From an uncultured Clostridia bacterium (GTDB lineage: Bacteria; Bacillota; Clostridia; Oscillospirales; Oscillospiraceae), in contig CAMJHX010000017.1 of NCBI GenBank assembly GCA_946405655.1, forward strand, positions 1 to 12,911: a stretch of DNA of 12,911 bases. Reading direction: 5' to 3'. The notes under the pieces are model-generated. The model worked only from the letters and a program-made list of their open reading frames with translations, did no database searches and was not told where the DNA came from. Position numbers and translations under genes: made by a program. Shown here piece by piece: positions 12,092 through 12,911 of this stretch (position 1 is its first letter; each line of letters begins with the position of its first letter).

Positions 12092-12911
12092 TGGATCGAA
12101 TTGACCTGCACTGCCACACCACCAGCTCTGACGGCACGGACAGCCCGCGCGAGCTCATGCGCAAGGCGAAGGCGCTCGGCCTGCGCGCCGCGGCGATCAC
12201 GGATCATGACACCTTCCGCGGTCACGCGGAGGGAGCGGCGGCGGCAGCGGAGCTCGGCGTCGAATTCGTGCCGGGCGTGGAGCTTTCGAGCCTGCACATG
12301 GGCGAGCACATCCATCTGCTGGCTTACTACGCCGACGAGCACAGCCAAAGCCTGCGCGAGCTGATGGACCGCGCGGTCTATGAGCGCGAGCACCGCAACG
12401 AAAAGATGGTGCAGCTGCTGGAACAGGCGGGCTACCCCATCAGCATGGAAATAGTCCGGCAGCGCTTTCCCGGTCAGACGATGATCGGGCGGCCGCACAT
12501 CGCGGAGATTCTGCTGGAGAAGGGCTTCGTGAACTCTGTGCGCGAGGGCGTCGTGTCGCTCATGGGAAAGGGCGGGCCGTTTCACGTACCGCGCTATCAT
12601 GTGCCGCTGCTGGACTACACCCGCGCCGTGCGCGAGGCAGGCGGCGTGCCCGTGATCGCGCATCTCTATCAATACCGCATGACGGACGACGAGCGCCGGC
12701 AGATGATCCGCGAGGCCGCCGACGCCGGGCTCCTCGGGCTCGAGGGCATGTATTCCACCTACGACAAGGATCAGCAGGAGACGGTCTTCGCCTTCGCGAA
12801 GGAATTCGGCCTGATCTGCACGGGCGGCTCGGACTACCACGGCGAAAACAAGCCCGGCATCCATCTAGGCTCCGGGATGGGAGACCTGATGGTGCCGTAT
12901 GAGATGCTGGA
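12091..12911 (+). CDS. PHP-domain phosphoesterase, RNase AM/nucleoside bisphosphatase type (3' end missing)
   Basis: 273 residues are visible and the frame is open at the window end. Metal ligands of the PHP domain are all present: DLHCHT (His7, His9), Asp14, TDHD (37-40), GVE (Glu64), HIHLLAYY (73-80), GRPHIAE (His136), VIAHLYQY (His191) and GGSDYHG (245-251). This arrangement, with the inserted helical segment at 95-165, is that of the YciV/TrpH group, which hydrolyses 3',5'-nucleoside bisphosphates and trims RNA 5' ends, rather than of DNA polymerase PHP domains or histidinol phosphatase. AHLYQY replaces the more usual AHP motif. GAGGAGG (12077-12083) precedes the ATG, which overlaps the thiN stop by one base. 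The exact substrate is inferred. Confidence 0.88.
   Translation, partial: MDRIDLHCHTTSSDGTDSPRELMRKAKALGLRAAAITDHDTFRGHAEGAAAAAELGVEFVPGVELSSLHMGEHIHLLAYYADEHSQSLRELMDRAVYEREHRNEKMVQLLEQAGYPISMEIVRQRFPGQTMIGRPHIAEILLEKGFVNSVREGVVSLMGKGGPFHVPRYHVPLLDYTRAVREAGGVPVIAHLYQYRMTDDERRQMIREAADAGLLGLEGMYSTYDKDQQETVFAFAKEFGLICTGGSDYHGENKPGIHLGSGMGDLMVPYEML

Overview
The window looks like a chromosomal segment of a GC-rich member of the Clostridia (Bacillota), probably an uncultured gut Oscillospirales-type organism. The basis is a HAAS/DUF1700-type membrane protein, three SLH repeats of the kind common in that group, an archaeal/eukaryotic-type proline--tRNA ligase, a YfmF-like M16 protein next to lgt, strong Shine-Dalgarno sites and clear intrinsic terminators. 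No taxonomic search was possible, so this is inference. The content is mostly housekeeping and envelope genes. I see no CRISPR array, transposase, toxin-antitoxin pair, biosynthetic cluster or obvious new multi-gene system. The unusual part is the intergenic DNA.

Layout. (1) 1-257, minus: 5' end of a proline--tRNA ligase gene, divergent from (2) 459-1882, plus: a two-gene operon of an acidic HAAS/DUF1700-like membrane protein and a small single-pass protein with a Pro/Thr-rich tail, closed by a terminator. (3) 2152-2565, plus: a DUF1232 (YkvA-type) protein. (4) 2667-3773, minus: a secreted phage-tail-type lysozyme with three SLH repeats. (5) 4043-5467, minus: a sodium:solute symporter, divergent from (6) 5628-6077, plus: a MarR-family regulator, with a near-perfect 26-bp palindrome on the symporter -35 box. 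(7) 6319-6579, plus: a small XRE-type helix-turn-helix protein. (8) 6873-7787, minus: an HSL-family alpha/beta hydrolase. (9) 11133 down to 8060, minus: a compact operon of YfmF-like M16 protein, lgt and an orphan TRAP-type substrate-binding lipoprotein. (10) 11450-12911, plus: thiamine diphosphokinase overlapping a PHP-domain phosphoesterase that runs off the window.

Functional links. The MarR regulator very probably controls the divergent symporter and itself. Lgt modifies prolipoproteins, and the next gene encodes a lipoprotein, so enzyme and one substrate are translationally linked. The HAAS pair, the SLH lysozyme and the lipoprotein all act at the envelope.

Intergenic repeats. At least six palindromic elements of about 55-230 bp lie between genes: three with arms built from a 7-bp unit (AGTNNGG), one of which contains a second family inside it; two copies of that second family (GTCATYCTGAG...), which show a compensatory base-pair change; one with perfect 26-bp inverted ends; and one short hairpin with a nine-C run. 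The heptad elements sit directly against terminators and stop codons. They are the most unusual signal in the window.
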